64,000 nt of DNA from Posidonia oceanica. Taxonomy: Eukaryota > Streptophyta > Magnoliopsida > Alismatales > Posidoniaceae. Shown here one piece after another: positions 23,059 to 34,442 of the stretch. The notes under the pieces are model-generated. The model saw nothing but the letters and a program-made list of their open reading frames with translations, was not told the origin of the DNA and searched no databases. Numbering within the stretch: position 1 is the stretch's first letter; every line of letters starts with the position of its first letter. The stretch covers positions 24,175,001 through 24,239,000 of the forward strand of contig JAZBRS010000023.1 in the NCBI GenBank assembly GCA_037176725.1, read 5' to 3'. The translations under genes were made by a program, and so were the position numbers.

Positions 23059-26000
23059 TCAATGGCCAGACTCGCCGCTACCCTCGCATCCGCCGCCTGG
23101 AGGCCTCGGCACGGGCTGCGCCACAGAAGACATCGCTCCGCTCTGGCTCCTCTCCCGAGGCCCCCTCAGTAGAGAACAAAGTAGCCCAAGATGAGGGGAG
23201 GATCGCGCTCTCGCGATCTGCTCAGCTGATAGAACTCTGGAGTGTGCTGACACCGACGGGGCTGCAGCAACCGGACCAGGAAACTCAGTGTCAGGAAGAA
23301 CTGTCGCAACTGCCACCTGAGTCTCCGCCAACTGTGCCTCCAACTCCTGTATCTGCTGGCTCTGACCAACGCTCAGCTGCAGTAAAAAGAGACAACAGTC
23401 CCAGAGTCAGAACAATTAAGCAAGAAGGCTAGTAGTAACCAAAGGTGCTCAAGTGGAAAGGGGGTTACCCTTCTTGTGGAGTTAGCCTCAAACTGAACCC
23501 TAGCCATGGCTGCGTCAGATGCAGCCACACGGGCCTCCAACTCCCAGATGCAGCTATCATACTCCCGCTCCGCCTGACTGAGGTGCCCCTGTAGCTCCTC
23601 GGCACACCCTAAGGAATCGTCAAGCTGACTCTGAGTGGGACCCATGGCTGGAGGGGTGTGAATCATCTCCATCATCGCTTGAATCTGTAGAGAAAAACAG
23701 GATCACGTAAGCCCAAGGACATATATTCAAAGCAAGTAAAAGAGTAGAAATACCTCTGAATCGCGAGCCTGGACCTCCTCAGCTAGCACACCCTCGGCGT
23801 GGGAAGTGGCTGGACCTGTGGTGGCAGTAGGGGCAGGCTCTGCACTCGTCGAAGCACCCTCAGCCTGTATCAAAGCAAAGACAACAATTAGACAAGCAAA
23901 AACAGGCACCAACAACTAACAAGGGGAAACTAGACTCACTTGTGCTCGAAGCTCGTCCATCTGGGACAGGAGCTCGTCCCTCTCCCGCACCAGCTCCGCC
24001 ACTCTCAAGCAATGCTGCTCCTGTTGAGTCCTGAATGCCTCAGTCATCCCCTCTAAGGCGTCCATCTGCGCAAACAAGGAAGATGTGTAAGCAAGTGAAC
24101 AAGTAAAGGAGCAGTAGAATAACACAACACCAAAAGGGATTGCTTACCAGCTCCTCAATACGGTTGCAGGCAATCGCCAACGCTCACACTAGGACCAGTG
24201 TCCATCGGTACATTGGAGCGACTATAAAAGACGTCACGATGGAAGACAATCAGATGGCCAAACTCAGAATCAAACCAGGTCCTCCACGCTGCCTCTGTCT
24301 CTGCAGAACCACCAGAAAGGGGCTCTGTGCCACCCAAGCGCTAGTTCGCAATCTGCTCATCAAACCGCTCAGGAGTATGAGTCTGACCTCCCCAAATGGA
24401 TCCCCGAGAGCAATCCGCAGGACCTGCCGCCGGAACAACCTGCTGAAGACCAAACTGTCGCAGCACACGGCCCACCTGGCTGTAGTGACACAGGAAGAGG
24501 CCAAAAAGCCAGCACTCCCGAAAGAACAAGTGGAAACCGCACGCCACGGATTCCTCATCAGCATGCTCACCCTCAGAGTAGGGTCTCCAGACAACCTACA
24601 AGCACAAATTAGTTAGAAACCAGTAAACTGTGCGAGAGAGAGGGATCTAAGTACTGAAACTCACCCACTCCTCTGGGAGGATCTCTAACAGGAAGCAGCC
24701 TAGATGTCTCACAGGGCGAATCCGCTCCGGAGCCAGCTGCACCTCGCTCCACCATCGAGCCCGGGGAAACTCGACGGGACCATCTCTTGGGACTCTAGGT
24801 CGAAGGTACACAAAGTGCTCAAAGATCCAGGCCTGTCACACAAAGCAATAATTCCAAATCAGAAGCAGACAATTAAACAAAAAACAAGCTCATAAGTAAA
24901 ACACAAACCTGAAAAAGGGGCAGGTAGCCCGAAAGAGAGCGGGTCTGGCCCGCAGCAAAAGACTCCAACCGGGAGATCAAATAGAGCAATACGGCTGAGC
25001 CCCAGGAGTATCTACCAATCCTCTCCACATGCAGAAGGAGAGGAGCAAAACCGGCATGTAACATTTGTGAAGATGTGCCGAAGAAAAGTCTATGAAATAG
25101 AATGGACAAAAAGAGCCGGAGCTGCTAGTATGCTATGACCAGGGTCACCTCGTCAACGAGAAGAAGGTCGTCCAGTCGGTCCTTCAGCTACTTGACGTTG
25201 ACGCGTGTGTGGTAACGACCAGAAGGGGGGTCGCACACCATAACAGGCCTCTAGCGCGTCACCATAACAAGCTTGCAAAGGCACCGCCGCGGGCTCTCTA
25301 TCAATCCTCAAGCCCACCAACTGAACTACGTCCTCCAGAGTAATCATCATCTCGCCTACGTGAAAGATGAAGCTGCCAGAACTTCTGTTGTACCTCTTGG
25401 CAAAAGAAACCAGAAGTCCAATGTGAATCTCAAAGGGCATGATATCCAAGAAGTGGCCGAAGCCCATCCCCGCAAGTCTCGCCCGTTGGAACTCTGGGAG
25501 GTCGAGGTACGTCTCATGCAAGTCATTCCAGCTAGAGCACGTCCGGCTCGACAATAACCTCACCTGTCCTAGCTCTGCGATCTCTATCGCTGTATGGGCT
25601 CTCCTAGGAGGAGAAGGGGCCGCATCTGAATCAGAGGCACCCCCGTCACCAACCTCAGGCTGGACAGGAGACGGCGCATGTGGATGCCTCACCCAGAGCT
25701 TGCGGGGATGAGAGGAGCTCGCCTCCGCAGTGGAAGGACCGGCCTCGTCCCTCCTCGTCTCAGCCTCCTCGTCAGAAGTCCTGAAATGGTGTCACAAGCA
25801 GAGTATAGTCAGTTAAAGCCATTAATAATTCCCTTAATTGTTTCCCTAGACATTAAGTAATCCACATAACCAACAAAAAGGGAAAAGAAAGGCATCACTT
25901 TAACTAACCAACTTAAACTTAAATTCAATCCTTAAAGATAATCCCTTTAAATTGATCCTTAAATAACTAAAATCCATCTTTAAAATTGATCTTTTTAAAA

Positions 26001-27989
26001 TCCATCTTTTAAAATCTTTCTTTTAAAATCCATCTTTTAAATTCTTTCTTTTTAATCCATTCTTTTTTTTTAAAAGAAACCTTTCTTCTTCTTAATCCAT
26101 CTCTTTTAAAATCTTTCTTTTAATCCATCATCCTTCAAACCCATCCCTTTTAAGATCAATCCATCTTTTAAATCCATCTTTTTAAATCCATCTTTTTAAA
26201 TTGATCTTTTTAAAATCCATCTTCTAAAATCCATCTTTTAAAATCCATCTTTTAAAATCCATCTTTTAAATCCATCTTTTAAAATCCATCTTTTAAAATC
26301 CATCTTATAAATCCATTTCTTTTAAAATCCACCTTTTAAAATCCATTTCTTTTAAAATCCATCTTTTTAAATCCATCCTTTAAGATTCATCTTTTAAAGT
26401 TATAAAAGATCATCCTTTTAAAGTCCAACTCTAATATCCTAACTTTAAAATTCAAAATCCAACTCTAAACCAACTTAAACCTTTCACTAATCCATTTAGG
26501 TAACAAAAATATCATTAAATCCTTTATTCTCAATTAACAAACCAATTTAAACTTAAAAGTAAACCTTAAATTCAAAAGTCAAATTTAAAAACAAACTTTA
26601 AACCCTAATTCTAACTCTCGAATTTTAACTTTAAAACCCAAAATTCAAAAGCTTTAAGCCTTAGGATCCAACTTTTGATTCTTAATTTAATTAATCCTTT
26701 TAAATGAATCCATCACTAACTTCAAAAATTCCTAATTTCTTAAATCCGAATCAATCCATTAAATGATTTGAATATCTTCAATGGGATCTTTGTTAAAATC
26801 AGAAATTAACTCCTCAAGTTAAATGAGAATGATTAATTCAATTATTAAAAGATTAAATCTCTTAAATTTCTAGGAAAAATTCGCCATAACCTCCCCTATA
26901 ATTTCGACTAAAAATTTTCATTTTCCTGCAAACCAACAACATACATAAAAAGGGAACTAAATGAACATTCAAATCTCCATAAAAATGGATTTTCATTCAC
27001 ATTTCGCATTCACATCAAGAAATTTCATTCACGTTTCACGTTTCACATCAAAAACAAAGAAGAATTTCCATTTCCCATTCACATTTACATCAAGAACAAA
27101 GAGGAATTTCCATTATCCATCTCCCATTTACATCAGAATTTCCATCTCACATTCACATCAGAAAATTTAACGTTTAAAACATAACTTTAAACTAAATTTA
27201 CATGAATTAAGCTAAACCGAATTTAAATTTAAAAACACCACCATTAACACTTAAGAAATCAGAATTCTTAAAATCAGAATTAATTGAACTAAATTAAACT
27301 AAAGATTAAACTAAACTTACATCTTAAACTAAAAACTTAATTTTCAGCTAAAATAAAAATAAAAATTAAACTAAATTTACATCTTAAACCAAAGACAGAA
27401 GTTTTAATTAAACTAAACTAAAAACTTAATTTTCAGTTAAACTAAAAATCAAATTGAACTTACATCTTAAACTAAAACTAAAATTAAAATTAAACTAACT
27501 AAAATTAAAATTTAACTAACCAAAATTAAGATTAAAATAACTGAAATTAAAATTCCACCATTCCAAATTGAATTCACATTCCCATTTACATAAACATATA
27601 AATTAAACCTAAAAATAGAAATTAAACTTAGAAATTTCCATATAAATTAAACCTATAAACTGAAATTAAACTTAAAATTTCCATAAATTGAATAGAAATT
27701 CACAAATATCCCACAATAACTAAAGTTATTCTCATTATAAACTAAAATAACTCAAGCCACAAAAACAAAAAAAAACAAAAAAAGAAAAGGAGAAAAAAAA
27801 ACCAAGAAATCCCACTGCCAACCCCATTCCTCCCACTCCGGCCGTCCAACGCCGTTGCCGTCGCCCATTGGTGCCCGACAGCAAGGAAGAAGAAGAGGAA
27901 GAGGAAAGGGAAACCTACCTCTGCCGTCGACGAGCCCTGCCGTCGCTGCCGCCCGCACTGCCGCCTTCACTGTCGCCGTCGCTCGCCAT
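23059..27989 (-). pseudogene. Antisense eight-exon PMD/coiled-coil gene inside E2
   Basis: Eight exons can be read on the minus strand with GT-AG borders: 27989-27919, 25780-24909, 24832-24665, 24595-24148, 24065-23940, 23864-23754, 23684-23469, 23376-23059. Intron 1 is 2.1 kb and AT-rich; the others are 69-92 bp and all phase 0. Exon 1 starts with ATG and joins exon 2 in frame. Exon 2 holds a plant mobile domain (MGFGHFLDIMPFEIHIGLL ... MMITLEDVVQLVGL); exons 3-4 continue it (WIFEHFVYLRPR, VVWRPYSEGEH). Exons 5, 7 and 8 encode acidic, probably coiled-coil segments, and exon 6 a Ser/Thr/Ala linker; the stop is at 23059-23061. Damage: a frameshift near 25190, a stop at 25125-25127, and a stop/shift near 24341 and 24170. 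PMD proteins MAIN/MAIL1 of plants are linked to silencing and meristem control; the function of this copy is unknown. A related copy lies at 48840-51260. Confidence 0.8.
26030..26400 (+). repeat. AAAATCCATCTTTT repeats in intron 1 of the antisense gene
   Basis: Many imperfect copies of a 14-18-bp unit such as AAATCCATCTTTT lie in the large AT-rich intron (25781-27918). The rest of the intron has TTAAACTAAA-type low-complexity sequence and no ORF of note. Confidence 0.8.
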
Positions 27990-28139
27990 CAAGGAGGAGG
28001 AAGAAGGTGTATTGCCGGAGACCACCACCACGCCACCGCGTCGGAGAGGATCGCCGCCAGTCGGAGGAGATGCGCCAGACGGAGTGGAAGAAAAGAGGAA
28101 GGTGGAGAAAGATTTGAAGCTCTGAAACAAAGGGGGCAA

Positions 28140-28330
28140 CGGCCCGTTTTTTCTACTAGACTCATAACCTGGTCTCCAGAATACGAGGCGACTCAACCGG
28201 ACGCCCTTACAAAAGGCGACTGACCCCCCAGCTTCTTCGCGCGTCGACTTTCCCGCCTCGGTTTGAACCTTCTGAAGAAGCATGACGCTAGATGCTCTAA
28301 AAAGAGGCGACTGGGACGGGTGCCACACGG
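28140..28330 (-). promoter_or_regulatory. Hairpin modules upstream of the antisense PMD gene
   Basis: The words GGCGACT, GGCGAC and CGCGTCGAC occur several times within 190 bases (for example 28188-28194, 28216-28222, 28306-28312). They lie a few hundred bases before the exon 1 ATG (27989). The same words make up the E2 LTR hairpin units. A regulatory role is inferred from position only. Confidence 0.35.
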
Positions 28331-28631
28331 AGCGGCGGCTAATAATGGCAGAGGGTTTCTTCCTTCAATTCCCCTCTAAAACACAAGCCTATACATTAAC
28401 AAACGACAAAACACAGTTTAAGAGCTAAAATGTTACTCAACCCCAAACTCAAATTCAAGAATTGAAACATAATTCAAACTTGAAAACTGAAACATGATTC
28501 AACTCAACTTAAAATTAAAATTTAAAACATAATCAGCCATGCATTGCCATGCTCGAGCGGTTGAGCCCAAGCATCTTCAGGAATTCCTGCCTGTCATCAA
28601 TATACTTTTGAGGAGAGGGGCAGCACCGTGC

Positions 28632-29895
28632 TCACCACTTCACATACTTCGCCTCCTGGGACTCCCGAGCAGTTGCAGAAAGCCGAGGCGCACTTAAAGA
28701 CACTCGCCTGCCAATATAAACCCAACATGCTATGTACTCCAAGACCATCCGTTCATCCCGGTCACCGTCTTCCTTGCGAACTCGGATCGGAGGGGTCAGA
28801 ATTGCATCAGCCTGGACAACTAGCTCCTGATTCAGCAGACGTGGACAACGATGGATGGGATACAGCACAAACGATGTGGCACCCACCAGGATGAGCTCAA
28901 GGTCGCTATGAACTGTGCTCATCACCCGCGCCTTATGAGCTCCAAGCAGCTTCGGAACAAAGTCAAAATCCTGTAGTGACAAGCATCCCAGACAAAGAAC
29001 AGAGTCATAGAAGCTCAGACTTGTGAAATCTGTATCACAACAGCAATGGGACATGAACCACCTGTGCAGCAGCAGTGGAGAACCAAAGAATTTCCCTGAA
29101 CAAGAGGCACTGGTGAGCCCCTCCATGGTGTAAGCCAACATAGCAGGAGCCAAGCACAAATCTGGACAAACAGCAACCAACATCAGCAGATCCACATGGT
29201 GAAAATCCATTGTGAAATTTGCATCTGCAAACAAGGCAAGGCCGCCGATTGCTATGAACAAGCACTTCCTCAGCTCTGCTTCAGCAAGTTGCCTGGTGCT
29301 AAGGACCTCCCACAGGCCTCGAAGAAAGAGTCTCCCCGAGTGCATCAAAGCCTTGCTAGCCTCCAGATCCATTGCTAAATACCTGCCTATCTTCTTGGAA
29401 CTCACTGTCTCAACAAAAATGGCGAAGCGATCGTCCGCCGCCTTAGTAGATTCCACCGCCAACCCAAGCAAAGAGGACACCTCCTCACACATGATCAATG
29501 TCTCCCCACAAGGAAGATTGAAGGTGTTGGAGGAACCATTCCAGAAAGCCATCAAGGCATGCAACAATGGCCAAGGCACAGGCGTGCGAATCAAATCAAG
29601 AAGCTTGTCGAAACCACTACACCCGAAGAGATGCCTGTTATTCTCCGCACAATTGATCAAGCCAGCCAGCCACCCACAGCAGAGTATACCGAAAAGAATT
29701 GTGGAAATCCGGGCATCCCGTGAGGTTCACTACGGCCTAAACAAGCAACCTTCAAAGGCTAAACCACAAAGAAAGCATGCAAAGACTAAGAGGAGGACCT
29801 ACCTGGTCATTCCGGATAGCTTTCATCAAGTGATTGGGGATATCAACCACCCTTTTTACTTGGAAGGTCGGAGAAGAGAAGGAAGGAAGCTTCAT
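28632..29895 (-). pseudogene. Second antisense gene in E2, PMD/DUF7745-like
   Basis: Exon 1 (29895-29803, 31 codons) begins MKLPSFSSPTFQVKRVV and ends at a CAG|GTAGGT donor. A short intron of 66 bp (29802-29737) would lead to exon 2 from 29736. Exon 2 first reads VVNLTGCPDFHNSFRYTLLW. It then loses frame at three tandem GCCA units (29661-29673), and continues as a 340-codon open frame to 28632 with HLFGCSGFDKLLDL and ALMAFWNGSSNTFNLPCGE. The WxxxxNTFxxPxGE pattern is typical of PMD-type and related aORF proteins of Tat elements. After the stop at 28632 the same frame continues as similar protein to about 28515. One extra 4-bp unit explains the frameshift. Function is unknown. I am fairly sure it is a real former gene, less sure of the domain name. 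Confidence 0.6.
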
Positions 29896-29995
29896 GGTCA
29901 AGATAAGGGGTTTACTTGTGCAAAATGTTTCCTGAAAAGCAAGGACGGCCGTCTTTTATCTTCCCTTATCAAAATAATCAGGGTTTAAAACGGTT

Positions 29996-30901
29996 TCTGA
30001 ATTAAATAAACCAGGAGATCACACGTCGCCCCAAAAAGCGGTGACTGGCATAGCCGCCCTTTCAAGCGGCGACTACCCCATCAGAACGGACTACTGCAAA
30101 GCCAAAGAGTGAACTCTTGCCTTGAGTTCACGCACCACCTGCCGCAACTACTGCGAACATCAGACAACACATCGGATTGGCAAATAAAGGGTTCACTCCC
30201 TCACCCGGTTCTCTTTGCACGGAACCTCTTTACTTGCCAAATCGAGCTGTGGGACGACGATCCTTTCCAGAGGGTGCTGGTCACACTCCAGGATGGAAAA
30301 CACTTGACCACAACAAAATGCATTCATTCATTTTGCATATGTCCATATGGTTTGGGACCAACCGTACCCCGTCGGCCTAACCTAGCATATGGACCATTCA
30401 TTGCATTGCGTGTTGACCTTGCATTATCATAGTATGTTTGAATCATCCATCCATGTATTTTCTCATATCATTGGAAGTGAAGCACGAACGGAGCATCGTT
30501 CTTCAAGAGTGTTAGAAACCCTTTAGGCATATGATTCTCCTAGAGCCAACCCAGTTCGTACCTCTCCTCTAATCAATTCCAATCTGAGTAAAGTCTCAAA
30601 CAAGATGTCACACTCTCCTTTCGATCGTGCTGGAATAACATCCTGTGATTTCCCCCTTAGTGCTTGCCTGTTGGAACACACATGGTTGACCTAGTCTTGA
30701 CTTCGGCTGCGACACAAGATCCGAAACCGACTTGACCCCTCCATGCCTGAGTCTCCAATTTGTTGGCAATTTAAACCCTCTTTTTATCTTTTATTTTGCT
30801 ACTTCAGTGACAAATTGTTTGAGATAGAGCTCCCCTTTTCAAGAAATGCTCAATAGGACATCATTCTTGCCTTAGACCCGATCATGTTCCAAGATCAACT
30901 C
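29996..30901 (+). other. E2 region before the 3' LTR
   Basis: No supported ORF. A hairpin-rich passage at about 30023-30076 contains GTCGCC, GGTGACT, GCCGCC and GGCGACT and lies just upstream of the second antisense gene (ATG 29895). The words GCATATGTCCATATGG (30336-30352) and AGCATATGGACC (30383-30394) form a small inverted pair. The rest shows nothing recognisable. Confidence 0.5.
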
Positions 30902-30915
30902 CAAGGAGGGACATC
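30902..30915 (+). other. Purine tract next to the E2 3' LTR
   Basis: CAAGGAGGGACATC lies directly before the 3' LTR. AAGGAGGGA is the only purine run at the LTR border, so it is the best candidate for the plus-strand primer. It is short compared with the purine tract before gag. Confidence 0.5.
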
Positions 30916-32456
30916 TGTAGATATCCTATTTTCGCATTTTTGAGAGTTCTTTTGATGGTAGAAACCTTGAGGTGCCTCAAATCTCGTGCCTAAGTTTGAT
31001 AACACATCTTCTAGATATTCCGTTACTTCTTTAAAGCATCACTTCATCCTACCTAGGCTCAGGTTGTTGGCTATGGCAGAGCTAACTCGCTCGGGCTCGT
31101 AACAAGTCCGAGTACCCTGGGTATCCTTCACTTCGACTCAGATTTAAAATTAGATTTGAGTTAACAGAGATGCTTCCTTGATTTCATAGACTATTTGTAG
31201 TTTCCCAGCCTTCTATCTTGTTTCCTCTGGCAAAATCCCGGGAAAAGAGCTAGAAATGACCTAAGCTTGGCAGTAGCCACTTGGGGAGGCGACTCATATA
31301 GTTGCCACCTAAAACGGCGACTAGGCCCGTCGCCCATTGCCCAGCCGACTTCTATAGAAGCCATCTGAGGAGGCGGCTCAGTCAAAAGCCATTTAAGGAG
31401 GCGACCCATGTGGACGTCACCTGGAAAGGCGACTAGGCGATCGTGGGCAGCGGTTGCTCCCCACTATCCCCTCAACCCTCAGACGCCATCTCATCAGGCG
31501 GCTGAGCGGTTGTGGAACTGCCTCGGTCTTCCCACAATCGTTGACCATCAGGCGTCACTCCATGCGGCGGCTAGCAATCGTGGCTCCTTTCGAACCACTT
31601 TTCCACAGTTATTTCCCACTCCCCCCTCGACCGTTAGGTGCCATCTCACACAGCGACTAACAGTCGTGGCCTCGTTCCCGTGTCGTCCCACACTTTGACT
31701 GAGCAATTGCTAGGTTTAGGCGCCACCCCAATTGGCGACTCACCCTAACTGCCATTTTTCTATAATTTTCTGAACTCCAACCGTCCCCACACCCCTAGAG
31801 TCTATAAATAGACCCCCTAGGCTGGTGGTTTGAGGGTCGGAATTTTTGAGAGAGAAATCCCCCTAGAGAGGAATTTCCAAAAGAGACAGAGCCCTGTCAG
31901 TTGTGAGCCACCTTCAGAGAGCTAGATTTCCAATCTAGAAACTCTATCTCCTCTCCCCAATAGGCTACCAACCTGTGCTTCTACCTCTGATCTCGGAAAT
32001 CCTCAGCTACGCTAGAGCTCCGACCATGCTTCCTTCTAACCTCATTGCACACAGCATAAGGGTGAAAGGGAGTATCTTCCTCCAATCTAATTTCTTATTG
32101 CATCTCTTTACATTCCTTAACATAGGACCATAGCATATGCATATGGGGAACAACCCCCAGCTAGTATTTGTTTTTTTTAGTTATGTTGATTCATTCATTT
32201 TTGTTACTGACTACTACACTTAAGTTAATTTAAATCTATGTTGTTTTGTTTTGAAGGAAAGGAAGGAATTCACGTAGCACGACGAAGCTGCTAGACGACA
32301 TCCTGTCGTCGATCTAGTGGTCCGAGGACTCGCATCATCATAATCTCCCCCCAGATGTCTTGTCTACCTAAAGGCGAGTGGCGATCACAACAAAAGCTGT
32401 CGACGTCGTGGAAGCGCTGACATCTTCTTAAACACCCCCCAAATTCCGCATCTACA
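30916..32456 (+). repeat. E2 3' LTR
   Basis: It is 1541 bp from TGTAGATATCC to ATCTACA, matched along its whole length with the 5' LTR. The TATAAATA box is at 31803-31810, and the hairpin-unit region is at about 31270-31730. Substitutions relative to the 5' LTR are scattered. Confidence 0.93.
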
Positions 32457-32461
32457 TGCGC
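32457..32461. repeat. Right target-site duplication of E2 (TGCGC)
   Basis: It matches 4154-4158 and marks the return to E1 sequence. Confidence 0.92.
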
Positions 32462-33432
32462 GAAAGGCAAGCAAATAACAAGGGATTAGAACCTGAAAGT
32501 AAAAATGCAAGTGCTTTGATGTATGACATGAATGCAGATGTATGCTTTCTAGCATGCTCTCCCTCACCCATCTAGGGTGTCCTAGTAGGTAGTCTACTTC
32601 GGACGCTCATGGGTGTATGGGTCGCCGACTCAAGCTAGAAAAAGCAGGTCCCACGTCTTAATCCCGGCCCAAAGCTTAGGTGGTGACGTGGTGGTGCATA
32701 GGTGGCCTTGACCCTGCTAGAAGCATGGGTGGTACCCTCCACTAACACCGACGCGACCCCCTAACAAGGGGGGACAGACCGATCTACTTACACCACGCCA
32801 AAGCGTTGGGGGCAAGAGACCGAGATTATCCTTCTCAGACTGTAGGTGGACTCAGATGAGAAGAATGCATGCCCTATATGATACTTTATGCAAATGCTTC
32901 GCATTTTATCTTGCGCATTTTATTAACTCACAGGGGTGCAGGTGTGTTGCAGTCTCTAGTTGCTCCTAGAGGTTCTTTTCACTTGCTGTTTTTAGTTAGC
33001 CATGGGGGAAGCAATCAGTCTCTAATTGTCCTTAGGCTTAATGCAAAAGGGGAAGAAAATCACCCAAACATGGCAAGCAAGCATCACAAATCATTGCCAA
33101 AGGCATGCGCATGGTATGTGCTAGTGCTGTGAGCATGATAGTGAAGGAAAAAACACTTATCATAGTAAAAGGCAAGTATGCATAATATGTGCAGGTGCAG
33201 TGGCATTGCATTGGTGTAAAAGAAAGCATTCATCATTCAAAAGGCATGCATGGTGTGCCAAGCAAGTATTTAGACATGTGATGCAGGTAAATAAAGCAGC
33301 GCAAGCAATCATGGCATAAAGCAAGTAAATAAACAAGCAAGCAGGTAAGCAAGTAAGGCAAGCGGAAGCAAAAGGCAAGCAAAACACAAAAGCAAGCGGC
33401 GAGAAGGCCAAGATGAAAGCTGGAGTTCTGCT
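32457..33432 (-). other. E1 untranslated leader
   Basis: This lies between the E1 PBS and gag. It matches the E5 leader (43018-44036) over long stretches, for example the passage with CTCACCCATCTAG and TGTCCTAGTAGGT near 32560-32600. It has no supported ORF. The left half is mixed sequence and the right half is rich in GCAAG words (33250-33400). Confidence 0.7.
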
Positions 33433-33450
33433 TCCCCAACGGAGTCGCCA
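33433..33450 (-). other. E1 primer binding site
   Basis: On the minus strand it reads TGGCGACTCCGTTGGGGA, separated by one base from the LTR end (TTACTACA, 33452). This is the PBS form seen in Ogre/Tat elements. The E5 copy (44037-44054) is the same site with four transitions. Confidence 0.85.
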
Positions 33451-34110
33451 CTGTAGTAATCCAAAATTCTGATCGTCCATGCACGATGCCAAAAGCTCGC
33501 ATGCACTGATCGAAATAGGCTCACTATATGCCGCAGGATCCGAGGGAAGAAACTCGACTCAAAAACGCTGGCAAAAGAAGAAAAAAGAGAAGATAAGACA
33601 AATCGGAGTCGCCACCAGGTCTATTGAATTGGGAGACAGGGAAAACCAAGGGTAAAGCATGAAAAGACATGCAAAACCGGATGCAAAGAGGGGGCAAAGG
33701 GATGCAATGCGATGCGATGCTAATGCTATGCTATGACTCGAGCCTAGGATGAGGGAAAGGTCGATGCGGGCCAAGAGAAAGGGCAAGGACTCCTGTTACG
33801 CACGGGGAAGGTGTTAGGCACCCCCGATATGTCCGAGAGTCGGTTTTTCTTAGACAATCTCGCACGCTAATGCAGGGAAGTGCTAGCCTAATGCCTAAAT
33901 GCAAGGAATGCCTACCTGCTATGCATGGGAAATAAACATGCTATCTATGTGCTCAGCAGCGCTGCTAATGTTCCGAACTGGGCGAACCCTGGTTCGTGAG
34001 AACTCCTAGGCAGTAAGCATCATAGCCCTAATGCAGATGCAGGCGATAAAAACAAAACTACGGGGAAAACCAGGCAATGCAAACGACATGCGAGATATAA
34101 ACCAAAGTAG

Positions 34111-34310
34111 GCGTGGAAAACGGTGCGAAAGCGTGGAAAATGAGGCGAAAGTGCGGAAAACGATGCAAAGGCACGGAAAACGATGTTGGGGTGCGGAAAA
34201 CGATGCAAAGGCACGGAAAATAATGCAAAGGCGCTGAAAACGATGCAGGGGTGCGGAAAACAATGCAAAGGCGCGGAAAATGATGCAGGGGCGTGGAAAA
34301 CGAAGCAAAG
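34111..34310 (-). repeat. 20-bp tandem array in the E1 LTR
   Basis: Ten units of exactly 20 bp close to GGAAAACGATGCAAAGGCGC (plus-strand spelling). No register change is seen. It lies about 0.66-0.86 kb from the LTR 3' end, the position where E3 has its 30-bp array. Confidence 0.93.
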
Positions 34311-34442
34311 CGAGGTGCAAAGCCAAAACTGGGGTTAGGCAGCATGCATAAGGGTTGCAGTACGCATTAGGAGCATTAAAACACGGAAAACGGCAGACAA
34401 AATCAAGTCAGCATTTTAAAAATCAAATCTAACCAACTGCAA

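Larger units (their letters stand above)
4159..32456 (+). mobile_element. E2: 28.3-kb Tat-type element with antisense genes
   Basis: This is a complete plus-strand element: two 1541-bp LTRs with TGTAGAT/ATCTACA ends, a PBS, gag, two proteases, RT, RNase H, aRH, integrase, a roughly 9.3-kb post-pol region carrying two antisense spliced genes, and a short purine tract before the 3' LTR. Without the E3 solo LTR and its duplication it is about 22.2 kb. The two LTRs differ visibly (about nine differences in the first 140 bases), and the coding part has many stops, so the insertion is not recent. E7 is a second copy of the same family. Confidence 0.93.
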
